Position numbers and translations under genes: made by a program | Shown: positions 6,617 through 13,668 of the stretch, one piece after another | How the letters are laid out: every line of letters starts with the position of its first letter | Numbering within the stretch: the first letter of the stretch is position 1 | DNA from: Microcaldota archaeon | Lineage (GTDB): Archaea; Micrarchaeota; Micrarchaeia; Micrarchaeales; CABMGC01 | Reading direction: 5' to 3' | Length of the DNA stretch: 14,674 nucleotides | Assembly: GCA_030040335.1 (NCBI GenBank) | Contig: JASHTX010000054.1 | Span: 1 to 14,674 of the forward strand | The notes under the pieces: model-generated | What the model saw: the letters and a program-made list of their open reading frames with translations, nothing else | The model's database searches: none | What the model was told of the DNA's origin: nothing

Positions 6617-8034
6617 GATCTCCCCTTTCCGAACGAGAGCAGCGTCGTAGGCCCGCCCATTGTCACTGGCACGCCCTGCATCGGCTCCCCCTTGCCGCAA
6701 TTTCCTATCGAGAAGCCAAGGTCCTTGCCCATCAGCTTCGCCGCATGCCAGAAGTCTATGGTATTTGACTCTATAACGAAGTTCTTGACAGGCTTGTCCA
6801 GACTTCCGTTCTTTATCAGATAGGCCTCGTTGCCCTGATACCTCTCAAAGCTCCTTGTGTCGTCAATGTTCCACTCCATGAAGTTCTTTATGTACACTCC
6901 GTCCTTCGCCTCGCTAATAAGCTCCTCAAATGTTGCCTTGCCTGGCTTCAGGTAAGTGTTTGACATCCTTATCAGGGGCTCGTTAGAATACGAGTCGCTC
7001 CTTGCAGACCCGTTGCTTGCAGTGCCCAGCACGCTTGCATACTCCCTGTTGAGGAGCAGGCCTTTCTGCACTCCTCTGTCCACCAACAGCTTCGGCTTCG
7101 CCTTTACACCTTCATCATCATAGAGGTAGAAACCGTAGCTGTTCTTCAGAGTTGGATCATCAATAAGAGTTATCTCCTTGCTGCCTATCTCCATGCCAAG
7201 GTTGCCGGGATTGAGGTAGCTTGTTCCGGCCTGGGCGGCTTCCCTCCCGTAGACCCTGTCCGCCTCGTGGGGGTGCCCCACGCTCTCGTGCACCGCTATG
7301 CCGGCTATCTCCGGTGCCATCACCACGTTCTTTATCTTCTTCAGCTCCTCGTGGCCAAGAGTAACACCTTTCTCAAGTACCTTCATCATGTTTTCTGCAT
7401 CCGCTACTGCCTGCCTTTCCATATCCTCCAGCTTCATCAGCTCGAAACCTCCGGTCGCCCCAAACTGGATAACCCTCTGCCTTGTCTCTGTGCCGCTGCC
7501 CACTATTACGCTCATGACAGAACTCACTGCAGGCAGGTCTGCCACAATCTCGCTGCCCTGAGAGTTGGTGAAATACGTCATGCTCCTTCCCGCGCCTCCG
7601 TATAGGCTCCTGAACTTCACGTACTTTCTACCTGAAAGCGCTTTGTCTACTTGCACAAGGTCAGCAAGAAGATCGTGGTCGTCGACCGAGATCTTATCAG
7701 CAACCTTGTATCTGGCTTTTAATGGCTCTTCTGGAGAGAATCTTGTGTCTACGCCCCTGAAACCGCGGAATCTCTCTATTGCCTTGCGAATATTGCCTTT
7801 CTCGAGCACATTTGTGGAGAAAGTATACAGCTTTGAGTCCTTTACCAGTCTTATTCTCAAACCAGTCTTGGCGTAAGCAGCGCTGCCATTCAGGACTCCC
7901 TGCTCAAGAGCGTATGAGGAACCGTAGCTATTCTCTACGTACGCTTCGGCATACTCAATTCCTTGCTTCTCAGCAAGTTTAATAGCATACTCTGCTTCGT
8001 CAGCTCCTGATATGCTATTTGCAATAACGCTCAC
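6613..8034 (-). CDS. tldD: TldD zinc metalloprotease, catalytic subunit
   Basis: 473 residues, GTG start at 8034 overlapping the preceding gene's stop as GTGA. The catalytic motif HESVGHPHEAD has His249, Glu250 and His254. The C-terminal IGNCGKGEPMQGVPVTMGG supplies Cys446, the third metal ligand in E. coli TldD. Other family features are the N-terminal ALEQGVLNGSAAYAKTGLRIRL, and NREYASVLGTASNGSARSDS followed by EPLIRMSNT around 330-370. The protein should pair with the adjacent TldE and cleave small or unfolded peptides in the cytoplasm through a central tunnel. No candidate modified-peptide precursor is seen nearby, so housekeeping peptide turnover is the simplest role. The length is normal for the family and all metal-binding residues are present. 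Confidence 0.95.
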   Translation of the reverse strand: MSVIANSISGADEAEYAIKLAEKQGIEYAEAYVENSYGSSYALEQGVLNGSAAYAKTGLRIRLVKDSKLYTFSTNVLEKGNIRKAIERFRGFRGVDTRFSPEEPLKARYKVADKISVDDHDLLADLVQVDKALSGRKYVKFRSLYGGAGRSMTYFTNSQGSEIVADLPAVSSVMSVIVGSGTETRQRVIQFGATGGFELMKLEDMERQAVADAENMMKVLEKGVTLGHEELKKIKNVVMAPEIAGIAVHESVGHPHEADRVYGREAAQAGTSYLNPGNLGMEIGSKEITLIDDPTLKNSYGFYLYDDEGVKAKPKLLVDRGVQKGLLLNREYASVLGTASNGSARSDSYSNEPLIRMSNTYLKPGKATFEELISEAKDGVYIKNFMEWNIDDTRSFERYQGNEAYLIKNGSLDKPVKNFVIESNTIDFWHAAKLMGKDLGFSIGNCGKGEPMQGVPVTMGGPTTLLSFGKGRS

Positions 8035-9122
8035 AGTATCTCTATCCCTCTTCGTGTTATTAAAACATCATCTTCTATCCTGACGCCCCCGAAGCCGTTT
8101 ACGTATATGCCCGGTTCAACTGTCATCACCATTCCCGAAGCAAGAATGGTTCTTTCTCCTCCGAGCCGAGCACCGTCATGCACCTCTATTCCAAGAGAGT
8201 GCCCCAGGCTGTGTATGAACCTGCCCATGTACTTGCCTCCCTTTGCGTTGTCTATGAAATCTTTGGCGTTCTTGTAGATTTGGTTCCCGTCTTTGTCTGG
8301 CGCCATCTCGGCAATTGCGCGCAGTTGCGCTTCTTTGACTACCTCAAACATCTCCTTCTGCCTTTCACTTGCTCCCTTGAACATGAAAGTCCGCGTTATG
8401 TCAGAGCAGTATCCGTCCACTACCGCACCGGCATCTATCAGGACGAATTGCCCCCTTTTCAGCCTGGTGTTGTCTGGAGAATGGTGCGGAAACGCTGCGT
8501 TTTTCCCGAAACAGACTATGGTCTTGAAAGAGGGTCCGCTTGCTCCGAGCGACATTTGTATGAAGTCAAATCTGGCCGCAAGTTCCAGTTCTGTGATCCC
8601 TTCCTTGAAATATTTCTGTATCTCAATCATGGCCCTCTTTGTCACTTTCACAGCTTTTCGTATTTTCCCTATTTCGCTTTCGTCCTTTATCAGCCTCGCG
8701 CCCAGCATGGCGTTGCTTATGTCCACCACTCCTCTGGCTCCAAACTCTTCCTTTATGCTCTTCAAGTAGGTGAAAGGCAAAAAGGAAAGATTCGCGCCCA
8801 CTCGTTTGCCCCTTATCAATCTTGATACAAGCATCTTTTCGCTCTTCGCTCCGCCGCCGTATTGAATTACCTTCATTCCCTCCGGTCTTTGGGCCAATGC
8901 GGTCTCATATTCCAGAGGGGAAGTGATGAGCCAGGTCTTTTTGCGTGTTGCGATAAGCTTGGTGCCCTCAAAGAGGCCGCTAGTAAAACCAGTAAGGTAA
9001 AGGAAATTCGGGTCTTGTACCTGCGTATTCCTGATGTAAATAACATCGACTCCTTTCAGGTTCTTGAATATCTTTCCTAGTCTGGCCCTCTGCCAGTCGC
9101 TTCCTACCATGCGATCATGCAT
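8031..9122 (-). CDS. pepQ: Xaa-Pro peptidase, M24B family (PepQ/PepP-like)
   Basis: A cytoplasmic metallopeptidase that removes residues next to proline. Counted from the ATG at 9122 it has 363 residues, with an N-terminal creatinase-like domain (1-150) and a C-terminal pita-bread domain. All five metal ligands are present: Asp230 (LIDAGAV), Asp241 (CSDITRT), His308 (HSLGHSLGIEVHD), Glu336 (TVEPGIY) and Glu350 (GVRIEDD). FPHHSPDN supplies the usual substrate-side His. Start choice is uncertain: ATG at 9128, 9122 and 9110 are all in frame and none has a clear ribosome-binding site. 9122 overlaps the upstream M1 gene by eight bases; 9110 would begin MVGSDWQRAR four bases after it. The frame extends up to 9167, but that part lies inside the M1 gene. 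Dipeptidase versus aminopeptidase specificity cannot be told. Confidence 0.92.
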   Translation of the reverse strand: MHDRMVGSDWQRARLGKIFKNLKGVDVIYIRNTQVQDPNFLYLTGFTSGLFEGTKLIATRKKTWLITSPLEYETALAQRPEGMKVIQYGGGAKSEKMLVSRLIRGKRVGANLSFLPFTYLKSIKEEFGARGVVDISNAMLGARLIKDESEIGKIRKAVKVTKRAMIEIQKYFKEGITELELAARFDFIQMSLGASGPSFKTIVCFGKNAAFPHHSPDNTRLKRGQFVLIDAGAVVDGYCSDITRTFMFKGASERQKEMFEVVKEAQLRAIAEMAPDKDGNQIYKNAKDFIDNAKGGKYMGRFIHSLGHSLGIEVHDGARLGGERTILASGMVMTVEPGIYVNGFGGVRIEDDVLITRRGIEIL

Positions 9123-11640
9123 TTGCATTCTTCTCCATAAACCTGATGTTAGCGTCAATTCTTTCAAGAGTCTGCTTTATCCCCAGTCTTATCTCATCCC
9201 TGACATTCCGCCTGTCAGCAAAGAATCTTGCTATCTCTCCTCTTGTCCTGTTATCAGATACGAATGAGAGCTGCGTCACGAATCTCTTCAGGAAGTGCGT
9301 GCCTGAGCTGTATCTCTTCATAAGATATTTCCAATGCGCCTTGTTCCATCTCCATACAATGCTTCTTGTTTCAGGGTTAGATGCGATGATGGAAGATATG
9401 ATGTATGAATCCTGCATCCTTACCTTGTCTGAATTTGCGAAGGTAAGCGCTTTACTTGCAAGAGTCTTGCTCCTGAAATCTCCAAGCGCGCCCAGCAAAC
9501 GTATCTTCTCATCAGGGTCACGTTCTGCAATGTAACTTCTGCTGAGCTGGTCAAATACCTTCTTGTCGCCGCTCCATGCGGCAAGCGAGTAGACTGTGCC
9601 CCTCAGGTTCACATCAATCTTTTTCTTGCGCACCAGCATCTCTCTGAACATCTTGTTTGCCCATGAGAGCGCTCTCTTGTCCCCCATGTATCCCAAAGTC
9701 GATATTGCACCGCTTCTCAACCCTACGATCGTCGCGTCATCTCCTCTTCGAGTTTTCCAACCAAGCTTTGCAATCAACTTTTTGTGGAAAAGCAGGGTTA
9801 CCCTGTCTATCTTGCCTACGAATCTCTTCCCATGGGCCTCATCAGAGAGCCAGTTGAGGTGCCTTGAAATGCTTTCATTGATTGGATAACCTCTGTCCAT
9901 GCAATAGGCCTCGATGAACTTCAGGTAATCCGAAACAGGCAGATCCCCTGAGCGTACAAAGGTGAACAAATCGTTCTCAACGCCCCACGCATCAAGGCCC
10001 GCCAGTTTTCCCTGCTTTATGAGCGCACCCAATGAGGCCAGCGATTCATTATCGTACTGCACTCTGTATACTCCGTACTGCCCATAGTTGAGCTTTATCC
10101 ATTTCGAGCTTGTTCTTATCGCCTGCCTCTTCTTGTTCATGAGCGTTTTTGAAGCCCCTGAGGCTGTGAGGTATGTTATTGGTATCGGCCATACGCCTTT
10201 CATCCTCTTTGATATTGTGTATCTTTCCTGGTCAAGCGAGAATCCCTCTGGGGTCTTCCTAACCCTGACAATTGGATAGCCGGCTTTTGTAACCCACGCA
10301 TGCATGACTCCTGATACTGGCATCGCTTTTCCTTTTTTCTTTGACGCTGCCTGCAGTGCCAGCCAGAGGTCCTCCTTCGACGCATTAGAGTAGGCATTCT
10401 TTGAGAGATAGATGTGAAGTCCTTTCCTGAAAGCCCCCTCTCCGACATAGTTCTCGAGCATGTGCAGGACACCGCCCCCCTTGTTGTAGCTTATCTCATC
10501 GAATACAGAGTCAGCATCTCCTGGAGTTCTCACTTTTACGCTTATGGGGTGCGTATTGACCAATCCGTCCGCAACCAGCGCCCCTCCCACTGAATCTATC
10601 ACGTATTGCGTCATTACTTTCCATTCGGGATGCAGAGCATCCATCGTCTTGTATGACATGAATTCCGCAAAACTCTCGTTTAGCCAGATGTCATTCCACC
10701 ATTTCATGGTTACAAGATCTCCGAACCACTGGTGCACTGTCTCGTGCGCAACAACTTCCGCCTTCCTCTGCTTTTTCTGGAGCGAGCTCTCCTTGGTTCC
10801 AAGTAGCTCAACTTCCCTGAATGTTATGGCTCCCCAGTTTTCCATTGCCCCTGCGGCAAAGTCGGGAACTCCGATGTAGTCGACCTTTGGAAGCATGTAT
10901 CTTATCCCGAAATACCTCTGGAGCGCGCTGACCGACTCCTTCGCGTACTCCATTCCTATTCCAGCAAGATCTTTCTTACCTGGAGTCGTTATCACTCTTA
11001 TCTTTATTCCGCCCTCATCGCCTTCCAGGTAATCATATTCTCCTACTCCGAGGTAGAGGAGATATGGGGCCATCCTCGGTGTCTTCCCGAACGTCACGGT
11101 TTTTTTCTTTCCGTTCTTGCTCACGATGCTCTCTATGGGCATGTTGGAGATCGCATCGAGCTTTGAGTCTATGATGAGCGAGACCTCAAAGGTCGCCTTG
11201 AACTCCGGCTCGTCGAAGCACGGGAAAGCGACCCTGGCATCTGCAGGCTCGAACTGCGTGCTCAGCATGTATCTCTTTTTGCCGTCTTTCAGGTATCTGC
11301 TCCTGTAAAAGCCGTGCATTCCGTCGTTGTTGATGCAGACGAAGTCTATCTCGAGCGTCGCATCTCCGCTTACATAATCTTCTAAGATAAGGCTGGTCTG
11401 ATCCTTGCTCTTGTCGTGGCTTATCCTGGCTTCTTGCCTCGCCCTGCCCGAAACAACCCTTGCGGTACTTATCTCTATATCCTTCGAGTTAAGCATTATG
11501 GTTTTGGTCTTCCTGCTTATGCTAACGCTTATTTTCTCTTTTCCTTTGGTCGTGAAGTTACCGAGATCGGGTTCGAAGAGCAGCTTGTAGTTTATGGGTA
11601 TGACATTGTTTCCAAGCGTCTCATGACTCCCTTTGCCCAT
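9115..11640 (-). CDS. M1 family zinc aminopeptidase (tricorn factor F2/F3-like)
   Basis: An 841-residue, full-length gluzincin aminopeptidase. The substrate-binding exopeptidase motif GAMEN is at 264-268 and the zinc site HETVHQWFGDLVTMKWWN has His299, Glu300 and His303, with Glu322 in NESFAEF exactly 18 residues later. The N-terminal beta domain (about 14-210, ending before the GIKIRVITTPG segment), the catalytic domain (about 210-450) and a helical ERAP1-like C-terminal domain (about 520-835) are in the usual order. No signal peptide or membrane segment is seen, so it should act in the cytoplasm, trimming the N-termini of peptides released by the proteasome or tricorn-like proteases. It opens the cluster M1-M24-tldD-tldE, whose junctions overlap. 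The ATG at 11640 fits the family N-terminus (NNVIPINYKLLFEPD); no strong ribosome-binding site is present. Confidence 0.95.
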   Translation of the reverse strand: MGKGSHETLGNNVIPINYKLLFEPDLGNFTTKGKEKISVSISRKTKTIMLNSKDIEISTARVVSGRARQEARISHDKSKDQTSLILEDYVSGDATLEIDFVCINNDGMHGFYRSRYLKDGKKRYMLSTQFEPADARVAFPCFDEPEFKATFEVSLIIDSKLDAISNMPIESIVSKNGKKKTVTFGKTPRMAPYLLYLGVGEYDYLEGDEGGIKIRVITTPGKKDLAGIGMEYAKESVSALQRYFGIRYMLPKVDYIGVPDFAAGAMENWGAITFREVELLGTKESSLQKKQRKAEVVAHETVHQWFGDLVTMKWWNDIWLNESFAEFMSYKTMDALHPEWKVMTQYVIDSVGGALVADGLVNTHPISVKVRTPGDADSVFDEISYNKGGGVLHMLENYVGEGAFRKGLHIYLSKNAYSNASKEDLWLALQAASKKKGKAMPVSGVMHAWVTKAGYPIVRVRKTPEGFSLDQERYTISKRMKGVWPIPITYLTASGASKTLMNKKRQAIRTSSKWIKLNYGQYGVYRVQYDNESLASLGALIKQGKLAGLDAWGVENDLFTFVRSGDLPVSDYLKFIEAYCMDRGYPINESISRHLNWLSDEAHGKRFVGKIDRVTLLFHKKLIAKLGWKTRRGDDATIVGLRSGAISTLGYMGDKRALSWANKMFREMLVRKKKIDVNLRGTVYSLAAWSGDKKVFDQLSRSYIAERDPDEKIRLLGALGDFRSKTLASKALTFANSDKVRMQDSYIISSIIASNPETRSIVWRWNKAHWKYLMKRYSSGTHFLKRFVTQLSFVSDNRTRGEIARFFADRRNVRDEIRLGIKQTLERIDANIRFMEKNANA

Positions 11641-11723
11641 CCGATCATCAAGCAGACATGGAACTGACCCTCAGCCAAGCTGTACCCGAGCGCCGAAAAG
11701 AGCCCCTGGCATTTCCATTGACT
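11641..11723 (-). other. Gap between L12 and the M1 aminopeptidase gene
   Basis: Eighty-three bases with no open frame of note. On the minus strand there is only a short T-run (CTCTTTTC, about 11695-11688) that could act as a weak archaeal terminator. I see no convincing TATA element for the M1 gene. Read-through from the ribosomal genes is therefore possible, but not shown. Confidence 0.4.
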
Positions 11724-12032
11724 CTAACCAAAGAGGCTTGCAAGTCCGCTGGCGGCTTCCTCTTCGCTCTTCTTCTCGTCTTCCTTCTCTTCCTTCTTTG
11801 CTCCCTGCGCAGCCTGGGCTGGCGCCGCGGCGGCCGCAACTGGGGCTGCCTGCATAGTCTGCGCGTTCTTTATAACGTCCTTTATGTTCACGCCCTTGAG
11901 AGCGTTCACGACAGACTTTGCCATTGCCTCGTCTGGCTCCTTTCCGCTTGCCTTCACCACATTCTTTATGTTCTCCTCGTTGACCTCCTTACCGACTGCG
12001 TCAAGCAAGAGAGCAGCGTATATGTATTCCAT
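11724..12032 (-). CDS. rpl12: Ribosomal protein L12 (archaeal P1/P2-type stalk protein)
   Basis: 102 residues of the archaeal aL12/P1-P2 family. The N-terminal dimerisation domain MEYIYAALLLDAVGKEV is diagnostic. It is followed by an Ala-rich hinge (AAPVAAAAAPAQAAQ), a charged linker (KKEEKEDEKKSEEEAA) and the terminal GLASLFG that recruits translational GTPases. The protein binds L10 as dimers on the large-subunit stalk. The start at ATG 12032 is chosen because GGTGA (12042-12038) lies five bases upstream and MEYIYAA is the family's normal N-terminus; the in-frame GTG at 12041 is part of that ribosome-binding site, and the ATG at 12035 lies too close to it. The gene follows the L10 stop directly, as is normal in archaea. 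Confidence 0.96.
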   Translation of the reverse strand: MEYIYAALLLDAVGKEVNEENIKNVVKASGKEPDEAMAKSVVNALKGVNIKDVIKNAQTMQAAPVAAAAAPAQAAQGAKKEEKEDEKKSEEEAASGLASLFG

Positions 12033-12037
12033 CATTT

Positions 12038-12042
12038 TCACC
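12038..12042 (-). promoter_or_regulatory. Shine-Dalgarno site GGTGA for rpl12
   Basis: GGTGA immediately follows the TA of the L10 stop codon, sharing its final G (TAGGTGA), and sits five bases before ATG 12032. This selects the third of three in-frame candidate starts. Confidence 0.7.
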
Positions 12043-12881
12043 TAAGCGTCAACACCAGCCTTGCCCGCAAGCCCGGTGGCCTGCGCAGCTGCGTTTGCTA
12101 TCAATATCTTTACTATTTCAGGCTCTAATACCTTTGCTTCTATTCCGACGTTCATGGCGCCCATGTAGGCCTTGAGAAGCAGAGCCTTCACGTTATATTC
12201 TGTAACCACGCCCAGGGCTATGCTCATCGCATAAGCCTCTGAGAAGTCCTTCAGGATCTCGCTCTTCACGAACTCCTGGTCTATCTTGAGGGCAAGTTCG
12301 CTGAATAGCAGGCCGTTCTCCATCGCAACGCTGAGCTTCGGAGATATCTCGAAAGGCTTTATGTCGAGTATCTTGAGCGCGTTGGCAACGGCACCGCTTA
12401 TCTTCTTTCCCTTCTCCACGAGCACCTTCTTCTTCGCGATCACGACCTTGCCCTTCTGTATCTGGACGTCTATGCCCGCGTTCTTCAGCTCCGTGACCGT
12501 CTGCCCCGGGGCCACGCTCGTGTCTCCTGGCTCTATCAGTATGTCCTCAAGCGCGATCTGGTTCGGTTTTGCACCAAGCTTCAGCCTGTTTCCGCTAATG
12601 ATCTTGTATAGCTCGAACGGTTCCTTGTTGGAAAGCACAAGCGCGAAGTTCTTGTCGAAGTGCTTCTCGAAGCTCTTGAGCTTCTTCTCTCCGAGCGCCC
12701 TGACAAGCAGGCTCTTTCTCGCTATTATCAGCTTAGAATCGGGCTTCAGCTGGTTCCTGACCTTCTGCAGCAGCCTGTCCGGTATCGCGTCTATGGGCAT
12801 GACCGCCGCTGTCTTGTAGCTCTCGATCTCCTTCTTGAGCGCGTTTGCGTATTCTACTTTTTGAGCTTTCAACATCGGCAT
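12042..12881 (-). CDS. rpl10: Ribosomal protein L10 (archaeal P0), lacking the C-terminal acidic tail
   Basis: 279 residues of the uL10/P0 family: the rRNA-binding domain (about 1-105, including KVRNQLKPDSKLIIARKSLL), the archaeal/eukaryotic insertion domain (about 106-185, with EPGDTSVAPGQTV), then helices for L12 dimers around 205-270 (SEILKDFSEAYAMSIALG, NVKALLLKAYMGAMNVG and EIVKILIANAAAQATG). Archaeal P0 proteins usually reach about 300-340 residues and end with a charged linker plus a G-x-x-x-LFG motif like that of L12. Here the protein stops at GLAGKAGVDA straight after the third helix. The ATG at 12881 lies one base after the L1 stop; ATG 12875 (MLKAQK) is an alternative. The position between L1 and L12 is the standard archaeal order. 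Confidence 0.95.
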   Translation of the reverse strand: MPMLKAQKVEYANALKKEIESYKTAAVMPIDAIPDRLLQKVRNQLKPDSKLIIARKSLLVRALGEKKLKSFEKHFDKNFALVLSNKEPFELYKIISGNRLKLGAKPNQIALEDILIEPGDTSVAPGQTVTELKNAGIDVQIQKGKVVIAKKKVLVEKGKKISGAVANALKILDIKPFEISPKLSVAMENGLLFSELALKIDQEFVKSEILKDFSEAYAMSIALGVVTEYNVKALLLKAYMGAMNVGIEAKVLEPEIVKILIANAAAQATGLAGKAGVDA

Positions 12882-12882
12882 T

Positions 12883-13518
12883 CTACATCAACTTCATCGG
12901 TTTGCTCATTGTGAGCTTCACGTATACTGACCTTATCCTGTTCGAGCCTACAGCCTTGTCCACGTTCTCGACAACCTCCCTTATGTTCTCGTATATCATC
13001 TTTGCGTCCATCTTCTCGCTGCCTACCACGCAGTGTATTGTCGGAAGGAACTTGCCCTTGTTCTTTATCGACACCCTCTTGCTTGACTCACCGGCGATCC
13101 TTGCGAGGTCCTGGACTGCCATGACCGGTCTGGGCATCTTGTTCCTGGGTCCCAGGAAAGGACCGAGCTGTTTTGCGATGTTGGGCATGAGGCTCGGCTG
13201 TGCCAGCAGGTTGTACTTAAGCAGCGAGTTAAGCTTCTCCTTGTCGCTGGCTATGCTTGCCAGCGAGTTGCCGTCTATGACCTGCACTCCGTGCTTTCCA
13301 GCGCCCTCTACGAAGCCCTTCTCTGTTGCGAATATGGCAATCTGCGAGACCTTGCCCCTGCCGTTTGGCAGCAGCACGTCAAGATTGAGCCTGTTTGCCT
13401 GCTTGCTGAAGTCTACGCCCTTGAAGTTTATCGCGAGCTCCACGCTCTGCTCGAACTTCCTCTGATTCTTATTCTCTTCGATGAACTTTGCAAAGTCGTT
13501 GAACTTATCTTCCAGCAC
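12883..13518 (-). CDS. rpl1: Ribosomal protein L1
   Basis: 211 residues, the normal archaeal L1 length, starting at GTG 13518. A strong ribosome-binding site (GGAGGG, 13530-13525) lies six bases upstream. The open frame continues 20 codons further to 13578, but that stretch (MSNCFHLFSRKYCIRAGG) is the transcribed leader, not protein. Family motifs are KFEQSVELAINFKGVDF (21-37), the domain II segment with GKHGVQVIDG, and the signature LGPFLGPRNKMPRPV (118-132). L1 binds 23S rRNA at the mobile protuberance beside the E site, and in bacteria and archaea it represses its own mRNA. L11, often the first gene of this archaeal operon, is absent here, so L1 leads the transcript. Confidence 0.96.
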   Translation of the reverse strand: MLEDKFNDFAKFIEENKNQRKFEQSVELAINFKGVDFSKQANRLNLDVLLPNGRGKVSQIAIFATEKGFVEGAGKHGVQVIDGNSLASIASDKEKLNSLLKYNLLAQPSLMPNIAKQLGPFLGPRNKMPRPVMAVQDLARIAGESSKRVSIKNKGKFLPTIHCVVGSEKMDAKMIYENIREVVENVDKAVGSNRIRSVYVKLTMSKPMKLM

Positions 13519-13524
13519 TGAAAT

Positions 13525-13530
13525 CCCTCC
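13525..13530 (-). promoter_or_regulatory. Shine-Dalgarno site GGAGGG for rpl1
   Basis: The strongest ribosome-binding match in the window, six bases before GTG 13518. It fixes the L1 start. Its first G is also the last base of an upstream hairpin (13543-13530). Confidence 0.75.
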
Positions 13531-13562
13531 TGCACGAATGCAGTACTTGCGGGAGAACAAGT
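13530..13562 (-). promoter_or_regulatory. Two tandem hairpins in the L1 leader, possible autoregulatory element
   Basis: On the minus strand, ACTTG-(8 nt)-CAAGT (13562-13545) is followed one base later by CTGCA-TTCG-TGCAG (13543-13530), a 5-bp stem with a UUCG loop. The second stem ends on the first G of the ribosome-binding site. The loop of the first hairpin, TTCTCCCG, contains TTCTCC, which can pair with GGAGGG (four Watson-Crick and two G-U pairs). With the TATA element at about 13590, these hairpins would fill nearly the whole leader. Control by L1 binding is inferred; I cannot identify the known L1 target fold with certainty. Confidence 0.45.
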
Positions 13563-13584
13563 GAAAACAGTTGCTCAATAAAAG

Positions 13585-13598
13585 TATAAATACCTTTT
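13585..13598 (-). promoter_or_regulatory. Promoter of the L1-L10-L12 operon (BRE and TATA)
   Basis: On the minus strand, AAAAGG (13598-13593) followed by TATTTATA (13592-13585) is a good archaeal BRE/TATA pair. It predicts a transcript start near 13562, about 44 bases before the L1 GTG. Confidence 0.65.
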
Positions 13599-13629
13599 CC
13601 CGTAGCTTTCCAACAATCCCTCAAATCGC

Positions 13630-13640
13630 TTATTAATTTA
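13630..13640 (+). promoter_or_regulatory. TATA-like element for the divergent VirB2-like gene
   Basis: TTATTAATTTA lies 29-39 bp ahead of ATG 13669. The expected transcript start is near 13660-13668, so the mRNA would have little or no leader, consistent with the lack of a ribosome-binding site. It lies about 40 bp from the opposing ribosomal promoter. Confidence 0.5.
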
Positions 13641-13668
13641 TCATTCTCTAGTTATCTCGTGCGTGCGC

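Noticed and set aside
6617..6700. N-terminal extension of TldE by 28 codons
   Set aside because: It would lie wholly inside tldD; the ATG at 6616 with the ATGA overlap and upstream GGGGAG fits the family N-terminus.
8178..8825. 215-codon plus-strand frame opposite the Xaa-Pro peptidase
   Set aside because: Antisense to a gene with all five catalytic metal ligands; translation has no family features.
12286..12819. 177-codon plus-strand frame opposite L10
   Set aside because: Ser/Phe/Leu-rich reading is typical of the antisense of a Lys/Glu/Ala-rich ribosomal protein gene; no start signal.
13519..13578. Twenty extra N-terminal codons of L1
   Set aside because: The strong GGAGGG site and the TATA-predicted transcript start near 13562 make this stretch leader RNA; archaeal L1 proteins start at about the chosen GTG.
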